NCBI GenBank assembly: GCA_021771715.1
Contig: JAETOO010000001.1
Span: forward strand, 496,001 to 560,000
DNA length: 64,000 bases
DNA from: Oscillospiraceae bacterium
GTDB lineage: Bacteria > Bacillota > Clostridia > Lachnospirales > Lachnospiraceae
Direction: 5' to 3'
Shown: in pieces, positions 39,785-49,362 of the stretch
How the letters are laid out: every line of letters starts with the position of its first letter
Position numbering within the stretch: the stretch's first letter is position 1
Notes under the pieces: model-generated
The model's database searches: none
Seen by the model: only the letters and a program-made list of their open reading frames with translations
What the model was told of the DNA's origin: nothing
Translations under genes and position numbers: made by a program

Positions 39785-42496
39785 TTATCTCACGATGACC
39801 TTCACCGTCTTCTTCTTGTTTCCGGCCTTCACTGTGATCTTCGCGGTTCCTTTCTTCTTCGCCGTGATCACGCCCTTCGCACTCACAGTTGCCACTTTTT
39901 TCTTTGAAGAGGTGTACTTGATCTTATCGGTCGCAGTCAGCGGAGTCACTACAGCCTGAAGTGTCAGCTTCTGTCCCTTAGACAGATAAACCGTTGAGGC
40001 CGACACCTTCAGCTTCGACACCGCAACCTTCTTTTTCTGCACCTTGATCAGACACCTGGCAGACGCACCACTCTTCATGGTGACAGTCACATATGCCTTC
40101 CCGGCCTTTTTCGCGGTAAGCTTGCCGGTTCTTGCATCTACGCGGACGATCTTCTGGTTCGAGGAACTCCAAAACGCAATCTCATCCATGCTATCCTTCG
40201 CGGACACCTGCAGGGCCTTGGTCGACCGCTTTACCTGAAGCGGAAGTGTCGACGCGTTCAGCGAGACCTCCACCTTCTGCTCTGAAAGCACCGCGTTGCA
40301 GGAAGTGCACACTGCCCGCTTCATTCCGCCTGTCAGCGCCCAGGAGATAGAGTGTCCCGTCCTCGGAATCACCCGCTCTTCTGCCGTGCCGCACACGCTG
40401 CAGGATCTTCGCATCTTCCCCTCACTCACGCAGCTCGGAGCCAATACCTGCACCCAGTTTTCTGAAAATGTATGCGACACTGCACACGGATTTGCGCTGC
40501 CGCTGGTTCCTGTACCTGTGCTACCACTGTTATTAGTCCCTGAACCTGTGCTGCTGCCTGCATTTCCCGTGCCTGTGCTACTGCCGCTATTGCCCGCATT
40601 TGTACTGCCGCCTGTATTACCTGTTCCTGTACTGGTACCACTTCCGCCGGTTCCTGCGTCCGTACCGCCGCTTTCGTTACCTGCATCGGTACCACTTCCG
40701 CCGGTTCCTGCGTCCGTATCGCCGCTTTCATTTCCTGTGTCGGTACCACTTCCGCCGGTTTCTGTATCTGTACCGCCGTTTTCATCACCCGTGTTGGCGC
40801 CACTTCCGCTGGTTCCTGCATCCGTACCACCACTTTCATTTCCTGTGTCGGTACCACTTCCGCCGGTTCCTGCATCCGTACCACCACTTTCATTTCCTGT
40901 GTCGGTACCGCTTCCGCCGGTTCCTGCGTCTGTACCGCCGCTTTCATTTCCTGTGTCGGTATCACTTCCGCCGGTTCCTGCATCCGTACCACCACTTTCA
41001 TTGCCTGCATCCGTGCCTCCGCTCACCGGAATCGACTTGACCGCGAAACATTTGCCCGCGCTGTCGTACTCCACGGTACACAGGTTCTCCGCTCTCAGCT
41101 TCTGGTCCAGAGACCACGCCGCCATCGGGTAGATGATGTGGTACACGTTCGGATATGAATTACGCTCAGCCGCTATCGTGAACGTCGTCTCACCCGCGGC
41201 CAGCTTCTCCCGGATCGACGCCTCAACCGGGTCTGTCCAGCGGGAAATCTCACCGGAACGAATAAAGTAATTTCTCTCGTAACTGGTGCACGGACGACTC
41301 TCAACCGGCTTGTGGTCGGAATGAGCCTTTTTGATCATCTCATCCGTCACACCAAAATACAGGTGCCGCATATAGTTCAGATTTTCCGGATAACTGCCTC
41401 CATTCCAGGTCGCGTCGATCTGCGTCCACTCTCCGTCCAGGCGCACACAGCTCCAGACATGCCCGTTTCCCTCTGCGCGCTCACTCGGAATCCCGACCTT
41501 GCCAAGCAGCAGGGCAAGCGCGCGGTAATAGCTCTCGCAGGTGCCCTTTCCGCGGATGAGAACTCCCTCCGCATCCATGTACGTATAACTGTCATCATAT
41601 ACTGCATGATTGATGATCCAGTCGTGGAAATACAGCGCCTTCTCATAATCCGTCTTGCATCCGGCGGCCAGACAGTCCTTCACAATCCCATCTGCAACCT
41701 CATCCACTGTCAGCGCAGACTTATCCGAGATCGTAAAATCAAAGCGTGCACTTACCGTATTTATCGGCATGGTGCCAAAATCCATCACAAAACCTTTAAT
41801 ATAGTAGTCACCACTCGCAGTAAAGGTAAAGGAAAACTGATTATCCTGCGTATATTTGAATCTCGTCGGATCCACAACCGACGTATAGCCTCCGGTAGCC
41901 TCGTCCTTCCGCATGACCGTATTCACCAGATACATATACCTCGGCTTATCCTTGCCGTCAAACTGTACGATATCTCCCATCGCCCCGGAACCGTTCACCG
42001 GCGTCATCGTAAACGTGACAGGCACATTACACCGCAGCTCACTCTCCGGCTGATTCAGTTCCACTCGAAGGCCGAACGCATTCGCCTCCGCATAGAGGTC
42101 TCTCGTCTCCGGCTGTATTTCCCCTGCGCCTTCCACTACTTCTGTACCGGCTACTGCCGCTCCGCCTTCTACGGCTTCTCCGCCTTCTACCGTCTCTTCA
42201 CCTTCCACGGCTTCTACGGCCTCTTCCCCCTGCGGCGCTTCTCCGCTTTCTGCTATCTCTTCACCGCCTATTTCTTCCATTCCCTCGACCCGGACGGCTC
42301 CAAAATCCGTTTCCACCGAAAGATCCGACTGTATCCCGTCTGCGGCGGTCTCCGTTTCCCCTTCCTCAATCACCATCTCCGACAGCTCTTCAGCCGTAAC
42401 CATCTCCGCCTCCGGCAGTTCTACGGCCATTGCCGGAACCGCCGCGTGCAGGGTAAGGCAAACTGTCATAAAAATCGCACACCCTGTTCTGCGCAT
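39785..42496 (-). CDS. secreted surface protein: transglutaminase-like domain, 18-aa GGTDAGTGGSGTDTGNES repeats, Big/Ig-like C-terminal domains
   Basis: Signal peptide MRRTGCAIFMTVCLTLHAAVPAMAV; IRGKGTCESYYRALALLLGKVGIPSERAEGNGHVWSCVRLDGEWTQIDATW; C-terminal VYLSKGQKLTLQAVVTPLTATDKIKYTSSKKKVATVSAKGVITAKKKGTAKITV. Confidence 0.9.
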   Translation of the reverse strand: MRRTGCAIFMTVCLTLHAAVPAMAVELPEAEMVTAEELSEMVIEEGETETAADGIQSDLSVETDFGAVRVEGMEEIGGEEIAESGEAPQGEEAVEAVEGEETVEGGEAVEGGAAVAGTEVVEGAGEIQPETRDLYAEANAFGLRVELNQPESELRCNVPVTFTMTPVNGSGAMGDIVQFDGKDKPRYMYLVNTVMRKDEATGGYTSVVDPTRFKYTQDNQFSFTFTASGDYYIKGFVMDFGTMPINTVSARFDFTISDKSALTVDEVADGIVKDCLAAGCKTDYEKALYFHDWIINHAVYDDSYTYMDAEGVLIRGKGTCESYYRALALLLGKVGIPSERAEGNGHVWSCVRLDGEWTQIDATWNGGSYPENLNYMRHLYFGVTDEMIKKAHSDHKPVESRPCTSYERNYFIRSGEISRWTDPVEASIREKLAAGETTFTIAAERNSYPNVYHIIYPMAAWSLDQKLRAENLCTVEYDSAGKCFAVKSIPVSGGTDAGNESGGTDAGTGGSDTDTGNESGGTDAGTGGSGTDTGNESGGTDAGTGGSGTDTGNESGGTDAGTSGSGANTGDENGGTDTETGGSGTDTGNESGDTDAGTGGSGTDAGNESGGTDAGTGGSGTSTGTGNTGGSTNAGNSGSSTGTGNAGSSTGSGTNNSGSTGTGTSGSANPCAVSHTFSENWVQVLAPSCVSEGKMRRSCSVCGTAEERVIPRTGHSISWALTGGMKRAVCTSCNAVLSEQKVEVSLNASTLPLQVKRSTKALQVSAKDSMDEIAFWSSSNQKIVRVDARTGKLTAKKAGKAYVTVTMKSGASARCLIKVQKKKVAVSKLKVSASTVYLSKGQKLTLQAVVTPLTATDKIKYTSSKKKVATVSAKGVITAKKKGTAKITVKAGNKKKTVKVIVR
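40630..41020 (-). repeat. 54-bp (18-aa) coding tandem repeats within the surface protein
   Basis: About six full units of GGTDAGTGGSGTDTGNES plus partial units. Confidence 0.9.
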
Positions 42497-42729
42497 TTCT
42501 CATCTCCTCCTAGTCTTATTTTTCTCCATTTTAACTAATTTCCGCGTCACACGCAATCCCTTTTTCGCGGCTTTTCTTTATTTTTAAAACCCTCTCTGAT
42601 CTTTGCTTCGTCTGGTCCTGCCACAGCCGGCGGAACTCGCAGCCTTCTCATCGGAACTGTCACTTGATTTTGCTCCCACATTTGTATATGATAAGCACAT
42701 ACACTTCTTACCACAAGGAGACAATACCC

Positions 42730-43830
42730 ATGAAAATTACATTGGAACATCTCACAAAGACTTTTCCCGGACGCGGGCGGAAAGCGCAGGAGGTCGAGAC
42801 CGCCGTGTCCGACTTTACCTTCGAGATCCCGGACGGGAAGCTGATCGGGCTGCTCGGCCCGTCCGGCTGCGGAAAGAGCACGACGCTGAACATGATCTGC
42901 GGACTTCTGAAGCCCACCGGCGGCAGGATCCGCTTCGGGGAGACTGACGTCACCGATCTGCCGCCGGAGCGCCGCGGCGTCGGCATGGTCTTTCAGAATT
43001 ACGCGTTGTACCCGCACCTGACCGTGCGCCAGAATATCCTGTTCCCCCTGCAGAATCTGAAGGGAAAGGACAAGCTGTCAAAGGGAGAGATGGCGCACCG
43101 CGCCGACGAAGCCGCACGGCTCGTGCAGATCGAGGAGCTGATGGACCGCAAGCCCGCAGAGCTCTCCGGAGGGCAGCAGCAGCGCGTCGCGATCGCGCGT
43201 GCACTCGTCAAGATGCCGCACGTACTCCTGCTCGACGAGCCGCTCTCCAACCTCGACGCGCGGCTCCGATTGCAGACCCGCGAGGAGATCCGCAAGATCC
43301 AGCGCGCGACCGGCATCACGACGATCTTCGTCACGCACGACCAGGAGGAGGCCATGAGTATCTCCGACCTCATCGTCGTGATGAAAAAAGGCGTCGTCCA
43401 GCAGATCGGCGCTCCGCAGTATGTCTACGACAACCCGGTCAACCTCTTTGTCGCCAGATTTCTCGGCACCCCGCCGATCAACGTCTTCGCCGGAGCCATC
43501 CGCGGCGGCGTGCTCTGCCTCGGGGACGATCGCGTGCTCCCGGTCGGCAACCTGCCGGATCAGGAGGTCTGGGCTGCGATCCGGCCGGAGGGCTTTGTGC
43601 TCGACGAGCACGGGCCGCTTCGCTGCCGCCTGAGCGGGATCGAGGTCATGGGCCGCGACATCAGCGTCGTCTCCACGCATGAATCGTTTACCGGCACGGC
43701 GATCCGGTCGATCATCAACGCAGACAGCCAGGTCGACCCGGCCTCCGCACTCGTGCGCTTTTCCGTCAAACCGCAGAAGCTGCTCCTATTCAATAAGGAA
43801 ACGGAAGAGCGGATTCCTGTACGCGGTTGA
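42730..43830 (+). CDS. ABC transporter ATP-binding protein (MalK/UgpC family)
   Basis: GLLGPSGCGKSTTLNMICG, LSGGQQQRVAIARALVKMPHVLLLDEPLSNLDARLR. Confidence 0.96.
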   Translation: MKITLEHLTKTFPGRGRKAQEVETAVSDFTFEIPDGKLIGLLGPSGCGKSTTLNMICGLLKPTGGRIRFGETDVTDLPPERRGVGMVFQNYALYPHLTVRQNILFPLQNLKGKDKLSKGEMAHRADEAARLVQIEELMDRKPAELSGGQQQRVAIARALVKMPHVLLLDEPLSNLDARLRLQTREEIRKIQRATGITTIFVTHDQEEAMSISDLIVVMKKGVVQQIGAPQYVYDNPVNLFVARFLGTPPINVFAGAIRGGVLCLGDDRVLPVGNLPDQEVWAAIRPEGFVLDEHGPLRCRLSGIEVMGRDISVVSTHESFTGTAIRSIINADSQVDPASALVRFSVKPQKLLLFNKETEERIPVRG

Positions 43831-43847
43831 ACGATTTGGAGGTATCT

Positions 43848-44738
43848 ATGGAAAAAAGAAGTATGAAGGGCTGGCTCTATCTCCTGCCCGCAATTCTCTT
43901 CCTCGGATTTTTTATGGTGTACCCGCTGATCGACGTGTTCATCTACTCCTTTGAGGAAGGCTACAATTCCGCGTCGCAGACGTACTACGGCGTCGGGCCC
44001 TACAACTATTCCTATGTCCTGCACGACCCCTATTTCCTGCAGGCATTGAAAAACACCTTCCTGCTCGTGGTCATCACTGTTCCGGTCTCGACGGGCCTCG
44101 CTCTGCTGATCTCCGTCGGCCTGAGCTCCATCCGCCCGCTTCGGAAACTGTACCAGACGGTCTTTTTCCTTCCGTACGTGACGAACACGCTGGCCGTCGG
44201 CCTCGTCTTCATGATCCTGTTCAAGAAGACCGCGTACACGGACGGGCTGGTCAACCTCGTGATCCACTGGTTCGGGGGCAGCACAATCGACTTCATCGAC
44301 GGACCGTACTGGGCAAAACTGTTTGTCCTTTGCTTTTACACGATCTGGGTGGTCATGCCGTTCAAGATTCTGATCCTGACAAGCGCGCTCGCCTCCGTGA
44401 ATCAGAACTACTACAACGCAGCCCGGGTCGACGGCACCTCGCGCCTGCGCATTTTTGTGCGGATCACGCTGCCGATGATCTCACCGATGCTCTTTTACCT
44501 GATCATCACCGGCTTTATCGGCGCGTTTAAGGCATACAGCGACGCGGTCGCCCTCTTCGGCACGAACCTGAACGCCGCCGAGATGAACACGATCGTCGGC
44601 TACATCTACGACATGCTCTACGGCGACAGCGGCGGCTACCCGTCCTACGCCTCGGCGGCGGCGATTCTTCTGTTCGTCATCGTCCTGACAATCACCTGCA
44701 TCAACCTGCTCGTCAGCAAGAAGCATGTGCACTACTGA
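43848..44738 (+). CDS. sugar ABC transporter permease (MalF-like)
   Basis: GGAGG RBS; YNAARVDGTSRLRIFVRITLPMISPMLFYLIITGFIGAFKAYSDAVALF. Confidence 0.93.
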   Translation: MEKRSMKGWLYLLPAILFLGFFMVYPLIDVFIYSFEEGYNSASQTYYGVGPYNYSYVLHDPYFLQALKNTFLLVVITVPVSTGLALLISVGLSSIRPLRKLYQTVFFLPYVTNTLAVGLVFMILFKKTAYTDGLVNLVIHWFGGSTIDFIDGPYWAKLFVLCFYTIWVVMPFKILILTSALASVNQNYYNAARVDGTSRLRIFVRITLPMISPMLFYLIITGFIGAFKAYSDAVALFGTNLNAAEMNTIVGYIYDMLYGDSGGYPSYASAAAILLFVIVLTITCINLLVSKKHVHY

Positions 44739-44868
44739 CGCACGCTCTGCCAAGCTGCATCTGATCAATCTACACGCTTTGCAGCCTGACGAGCCAAGAC
44801 AAGCCTCTGTCACGGCAGGAACAAGACATTTCGCCTGACCTGTTGTCTCAAAAAGGAGAACAATACTA

Positions 44869-45738
44869 ATGGAACAAGACTATTCTCAAATCCGGAAATC
44901 AGCCCTGTGGCATGACCGCCTGCGCAGCGCCGTGACCTACCTGCTGCTGACGGTCTGGGCCTTCCTCGTGCTGTTTCCGTTTTACTGGATGATACTGACC
45001 TCCCTCAAAAGCTACGGCTCCTACAACGCAGAGCACACGCCCGCGTTTTTCACCCTGACGCCGACGCTGCAGAACTACCGGGACGCGTTCACCGCAGTGC
45101 CGCTCGCCCGGTATCTGATGAACACCGTCGTCTTCACCGTGGTCACGACCGCGCTGATGCTCGTCGTCATCACGCTCTCCGCGTTCGCGTTTGCCCGGCT
45201 CGAGTTTGGCGGCAAGCGGCTTGTGTTCACGCTGTTCCTCTCCCTGATGATGATCCCGAACGAGCTGGTCATCATCACGAACTTCGTGACCATCACGAAC
45301 CTCGACCTGCGCAACACGTTTCCGGGCCTGATCCTGCCGTCGGTGACCTCGGTCTTCTACATCTATCTGCTCAAGGAGAACTTCGAGCAGGTGCCTGACG
45401 AGCTGTACCGCGCCGCGAAGGTGGACGGCACCTCGGACCTCAAGTATCTCTGCCGCGTCCTGATCCCGATCTGCCGCCCGACGCTGATCACCGTCACGAT
45501 CCTCAAGGTCATCGAGTGCTGGAACTCCTACGTCTGGCCGCGGCTGATCACGGACGATCCCGGCTACTATCTCGTGTCGAACGGCATCCAGGAGATCCGG
45601 GAAAACGGCTTCGGGCGGGAAAATATTCCCGCGATGATGGCGGCTGTCGTCGTCATCTCCGTTCCCCTGATCGCGCTGTTTCTCCTGTTCCGCGGCAAAG
45701 TCATGGAGGGCGTATCGAGAGGAGGGACCAAGGGATGA
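44869..45738 (+). CDS. sugar ABC transporter permease (MalG-like)
   Basis: PFYWMILTSLKSYGSY...YRAAKVDGTSDLKYLCRVLIPICRPTLITVTILKVIECWNSYVWP. Confidence 0.93.
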   Translation: MEQDYSQIRKSALWHDRLRSAVTYLLLTVWAFLVLFPFYWMILTSLKSYGSYNAEHTPAFFTLTPTLQNYRDAFTAVPLARYLMNTVVFTVVTTALMLVVITLSAFAFARLEFGGKRLVFTLFLSLMMIPNELVIITNFVTITNLDLRNTFPGLILPSVTSVFYIYLLKENFEQVPDELYRAAKVDGTSDLKYLCRVLIPICRPTLITVTILKVIECWNSYVWPRLITDDPGYYLVSNGIQEIRENGFGRENIPAMMAAVVVISVPLIALFLLFRGKVMEGVSRGGTKG

Positions 45739-47438
45739 GACAGTTATGCAACCTCGGCAAAGGCCGGCGCGAAGCATCCACGGGCCCAAAGCCGGTTTCC
45801 GGCGGGCAGACGCTTCGCAGAAAAATGTCCCGCGGACTCTGCCTGCTCGCCGCGATGCTCACCGCCCTGTCGCTTGCGGGCTGCCACGGCTCGTCCGACC
45901 GGAGCGCCTTCGCAATCCCGGAGTCCTTTGACACCTCGAAGGATTACGAGATCACCTTCTGGGCGAAAAATGACACAAATAAGACGCAGGCAAACATCTA
46001 CAAAAAGGCAATCGAGGAGTTTCAGGTGCTGTACCCGAACATCACGGTCAACCTGCGCCTTTACACCGACTACGGCAAAATCTACAACGACGTCATCACG
46101 AATATCGCAACGGACACGACCCCGAACGTGTGCATCACCTACCCGGATCACATCGCGACCTACCTGACCGGGGCCCAGACCGTAGCGCCGCTCGACGATC
46201 TCTTTACCGATGAAAAGTACGGCCTCGGGGGCAGCGAGCTCGCCTTCGACTCCCCGGCGCCGGAGGAGCTGATCGACCGTTTTCTCGGGGAATGCTCGTT
46301 CGCCGGACATTACTATGCCGTCCCGTTCATGCGCTCCACCGAGGCCTGCTACGTCAACCGGACGTTCGTAGAAAAGCTCGGCTACACGCTGCCCGAGACG
46401 CTGACCTGGGATTTCGTCTGGGAGGTCTCCGAGGCCGCGACGGCCAAAAATGCGGACGGAACCTTCGCCGTAAACGGCCAGGAGGTCATGATTCCGTTTA
46501 TCTACAAGTCGACCGACAACATGATGATCCAGTCGCTGCGCCAGAAGGGCGCCGGATACTCCACCGACGGCGGAGAGATTGACCTCTTCAACGAGACCAC
46601 CACAGATCTGCTCTACGAGATCGCCGGACATGCGAAGAGCGGGGCTTTCTCTACCTTCAAGATCTCCAGCTATCCGGCGAACTTTCTGAACGCCGGGCAG
46701 TGCATTTTTGCGATTGACTCCACCGCAGGCGCGACCTGGATGGGGACAGACGCGCCGCTCTCCGACATCAGCGAGGAAGCGCTCGTCGATTTTGACACCG
46801 AGGTCATGATGATTCCGCAGTATGACACGGAGCACCCGCAGATGATTTCCCAGGGCCCCTCCATCTGCGTCTTCAACAAGGCCGATCCGCAGGAGGTGCT
46901 CGCCTCGTGGCTTTTCACCCAGTATCTACTGACCGACGAGGTCCAGATCGCCTACGCGAAGACCGAGGGCTATGTCCCCGTCACCGCCAGAGCGCAGGCC
47001 TCCGACGCCTACACGGACTACCTCTCCCGCTGCGGCGAGGACAACAGCACCTACTACGATGTGAAAATCAAGGCCTCCCGGCTGCTGCTCGACCATGTGG
47101 ACAGCACCTTTGTGACGCCGGTATTCAACGGCTCCGCCTCTCTGCGCGATGCCGCCGGCCAGCTGATCGAGACCGTCACCAAATCCGTCCGCCGGAAAAA
47201 GACGGTCGACGACGCGTTTATCGAGCAACTCTACAGCGACACTACCAGCCTCTGCCACCTCGACCAGATCACCTCCGACACATCCGGGAAGGCCGAGCTC
47301 GGCCCGCTGCCTGCCGCCTCCAGGGTGCTGCTCGCGGCGCTTGCGGCCACCTGGGCGGTGATCCTTGTGTATCTGCTGCGGCAAGCCGTCAGGCAGAAAA
47401 AGGCAGGCCGCTCCGGGAATCGTGACGGCGGCCATTGA
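45735..47438 (+). CDS. sugar ABC transporter substrate-binding lipoprotein with C-terminal TM helix
   Basis: Lipobox LSLAGC; EITFWAKNDTNKTQANIYKKAIEEFQVLYPNITVNLR; C-term RVLLAALAATWAVILVYLLRQAVRQKK; ATGA overlap with upstream permease. Confidence 0.88.
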   Translation: MRQLCNLGKGRREASTGPKPVSGGQTLRRKMSRGLCLLAAMLTALSLAGCHGSSDRSAFAIPESFDTSKDYEITFWAKNDTNKTQANIYKKAIEEFQVLYPNITVNLRLYTDYGKIYNDVITNIATDTTPNVCITYPDHIATYLTGAQTVAPLDDLFTDEKYGLGGSELAFDSPAPEELIDRFLGECSFAGHYYAVPFMRSTEACYVNRTFVEKLGYTLPETLTWDFVWEVSEAATAKNADGTFAVNGQEVMIPFIYKSTDNMMIQSLRQKGAGYSTDGGEIDLFNETTTDLLYEIAGHAKSGAFSTFKISSYPANFLNAGQCIFAIDSTAGATWMGTDAPLSDISEEALVDFDTEVMMIPQYDTEHPQMISQGPSICVFNKADPQEVLASWLFTQYLLTDEVQIAYAKTEGYVPVTARAQASDAYTDYLSRCGEDNSTYYDVKIKASRLLLDHVDSTFVTPVFNGSASLRDAAGQLIETVTKSVRRKKTVDDAFIEQLYSDTTSLCHLDQITSDTSGKAELGPLPAASRVLLAALAATWAVILVYLLRQAVRQKKAGRSGNRDGGH

Positions 47439-47462
47439 AAAATGGAAATTTGATCCTTCCCA

Positions 47463-47490
47463 TTGATTTCTGAGGGATTTAGAGTATAAT
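47463..47490 (+). promoter_or_regulatory. sigma-A-like promoter for 47592..48392
   Basis: TTGATT - 16 nt - TATAAT. Confidence 0.6.
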
Positions 47491-47591
47491 GGTACTGATC
47501 CGTCGAACGGATACATTTTTCAGGAAAAAGGTTCTGGATCTCCGCATCCGCCCTGCAGGACGGTGCGGCTGTCCGAAGAAAGGAGTTCTTT

Positions 47592-48392
47592 ATGAAAAAG
47601 AAACTTGCATTACTGATGGCACTTTCCCTTACGCTTTCCCTCTCCTGCAGCGCATTTGCTGAGGAGTCCACAGAGGCGGCTTCCGAGGCTGCTACAGAGG
47701 CTGTGACCGAGGCTGCTGAGACCGAAGTTGAGCCGGATGTAAAATCCGAGGGCGTCATGACCTATGACGAGTACATTGCAGCTAAGCTCGACACTGAGGT
47801 CGTGGTCGAGACCTACGTACAGGCAAAGCAGTCCTGGTGGGAGGATCAGGCTACCGTCTACACCCAGGACAAGGACGGCGCTTACTTCCTCTACAACATG
47901 GCTTGCTCCGAGGAGGATTATGAGAAGCTCGTCCCGGGCACCAAGATCAAGGTAACAGGCTACAAGTCTGAGTGGTCCGGCGAGGTTGAGATCACGGACG
48001 CTACCTTTGAGATCGAGGAGGGCGAGTACATCGCTCCGATCCTGGATGTCACAGAGCTGCTCGGCACCGACGAGCTGATCCAGCACCAGAACGAGTTCGT
48101 CGCTTTCAAGGGCATGACCGTGGAGCCGAGCACCGATGCCGACGGCAACGAGGCAGCATTCCTCTACAACTACGACGGCTCCGGCGAGGACGGCAGCGAC
48201 CTGTACTTCAACGTATCCCTGAACGGTGAGACCTACACCTTCCTGGTAGAGTCCTATCTGTGCGACAACACCACCGATGTGTACAAGGCAGTGACCGAGC
48301 TGCAGGTCGGCGATGTGATCGACATGGAGGGCTTCCTGTACTGGTACGAGGGCGCAAACCCGCACATCACTGCAGTGACGGCTGCAGAATAA
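47592..48392 (+). CDS. secreted protein, possible OB-fold domain, Glu/Ala-rich N-terminus
   Basis: Signal peptide MKKKLALLMALSLTLSLSCSAFA; KLVPGTKIKVTGYKSEWSGEVEITDATFEIEEGEY. Confidence 0.75.
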   Translation: MKKKLALLMALSLTLSLSCSAFAEESTEAASEAATEAVTEAAETEVEPDVKSEGVMTYDEYIAAKLDTEVVVETYVQAKQSWWEDQATVYTQDKDGAYFLYNMACSEEDYEKLVPGTKIKVTGYKSEWSGEVEITDATFEIEEGEYIAPILDVTELLGTDELIQHQNEFVAFKGMTVEPSTDADGNEAAFLYNYDGSGEDGSDLYFNVSLNGETYTFLVESYLCDNTTDVYKAVTELQVGDVIDMEGFLYWYEGANPHITAVTAAE

Positions 48393-49359
48393 TGAAAAAC
48401 ATCCGGCCTGCTGCCTCTATCGAAAAGGCAGCAGGCCGGATTTCTTTTACAGGTACATCGCGTTCGGTTCTCTCTTTCGATTCTTCCTCATAGTATTCTG
48501 TTATCGGATTCATTCGATCGTTAATCCTCTTATTTCTATCTTCAACACATCCAAAACTCCAGGCAAACACCGTTGCGACAAGAAGCATCAGGATCATGAC
48601 ATCAGAAACAATCAACGGTTTTATTTTTTTCTCTTTATTAACCAGCGAATTAATATAATAAAATAACCCAAATACAATATTAAGCAGTACCAGGCCAATC
48701 ACCAGAGAGACCGCAATCGTACGATAAACGCTTACCTTCGCTATGTTATTCAGCACTGATGTTGAAAAGGCAATCCCCCCTGTAAAAGCGAGAACAACAG
48801 CGGCAAATATGCCAAGAATTGCGATATACTCCTTTTGCGAATTCTCCAGCTTTTCTTCAACTTCCGCCATATTCTTTTTCGTAGCGTTATAATTATCTTT
48901 CAATTCGCTCTGAACCGAACGAATCTCCGCCTGAAGATTTTCCAGAGAAGACTCGCCCGAAATTTTTCTGTCCGCCGCATCTGAATATGATATTCTCGCA
49001 ATATCAAGATTTACATGATCGTATAATTTTCTGATCGAATCACTAATGTCAATGATCCTGGTACCATCCAGTGATTTATTCCTAGGTTGGTAGCCTTTTC
49101 GAATCACATCTAAATTTTGTCCGAGAATGTTGATATCACCCCGATCGGGATTTTGCTGAATTTGCGTTAATACCGAAAAAATATCAGAATAAAAATGCCT
49201 GAACTGTTTTTCAGGCTGGTCCGAATCATAAAGCGCCTCAAGACGTTTATACATCTTTATGCGGTCGGGAACCTCCTGAAGAAGTTCCTGAGAATCCGCC
49301 AATGAAAATAAAATATCACAAAATTCTTTTCTTTGCTGTATTTCCGTCGGTGATATCAC
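48367..49359 (-). CDS. coiled-coil protein with ~3 TM helices; putative effector/toxin partner of Panacea gene
   Basis: GTG start 3 nt after upstream stop; coiled coil NLQAEIRSVQSELKDNYNATKKNMAEVEEKLENSQKEY; TMs ILGIFAAVVLAFTGGIAFSTSVL, IAVSLVIGLVLLNIVFGLFYYI, VSDVMILMLLVATVFAWSFG. Confidence 0.7.
   Translation of the reverse strand: MISPTEIQQRKEFCDILFSLADSQELLQEVPDRIKMYKRLEALYDSDQPEKQFRHFYSDIFSVLTQIQQNPDRGDINILGQNLDVIRKGYQPRNKSLDGTRIIDISDSIRKLYDHVNLDIARISYSDAADRKISGESSLENLQAEIRSVQSELKDNYNATKKNMAEVEEKLENSQKEYIAILGIFAAVVLAFTGGIAFSTSVLNNIAKVSVYRTIAVSLVIGLVLLNIVFGLFYYINSLVNKEKKIKPLIVSDVMILMLLVATVFAWSFGCVEDRNKRINDRMNPITEYYEEESKERTERDVPVKEIRPAAFSIEAAGRMFFIILQPSLQ
48401..48449. terminator. bidirectional terminator, 16-bp perfect stem, inside the minus-strand CDS
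   Basis: atccggcctgctgcct-ctatcgaaa-aggcagcaggccggat then ttctttt; AAAAAC on the other side. Confidence 0.85.
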
Positions 49360-49362
49360 TCG

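Noticed and set aside
40426-41010. Repetitive ORFs MQAMKVVVRMQEPAEV... (minus) and MYCRLYYLFLYWYHFRRFLRPYRRF... (plus, 40600..41040)
   Set aside because: Alternate-frame readings of the 54-bp repeat array; open only because the repeat length is a multiple of 3.
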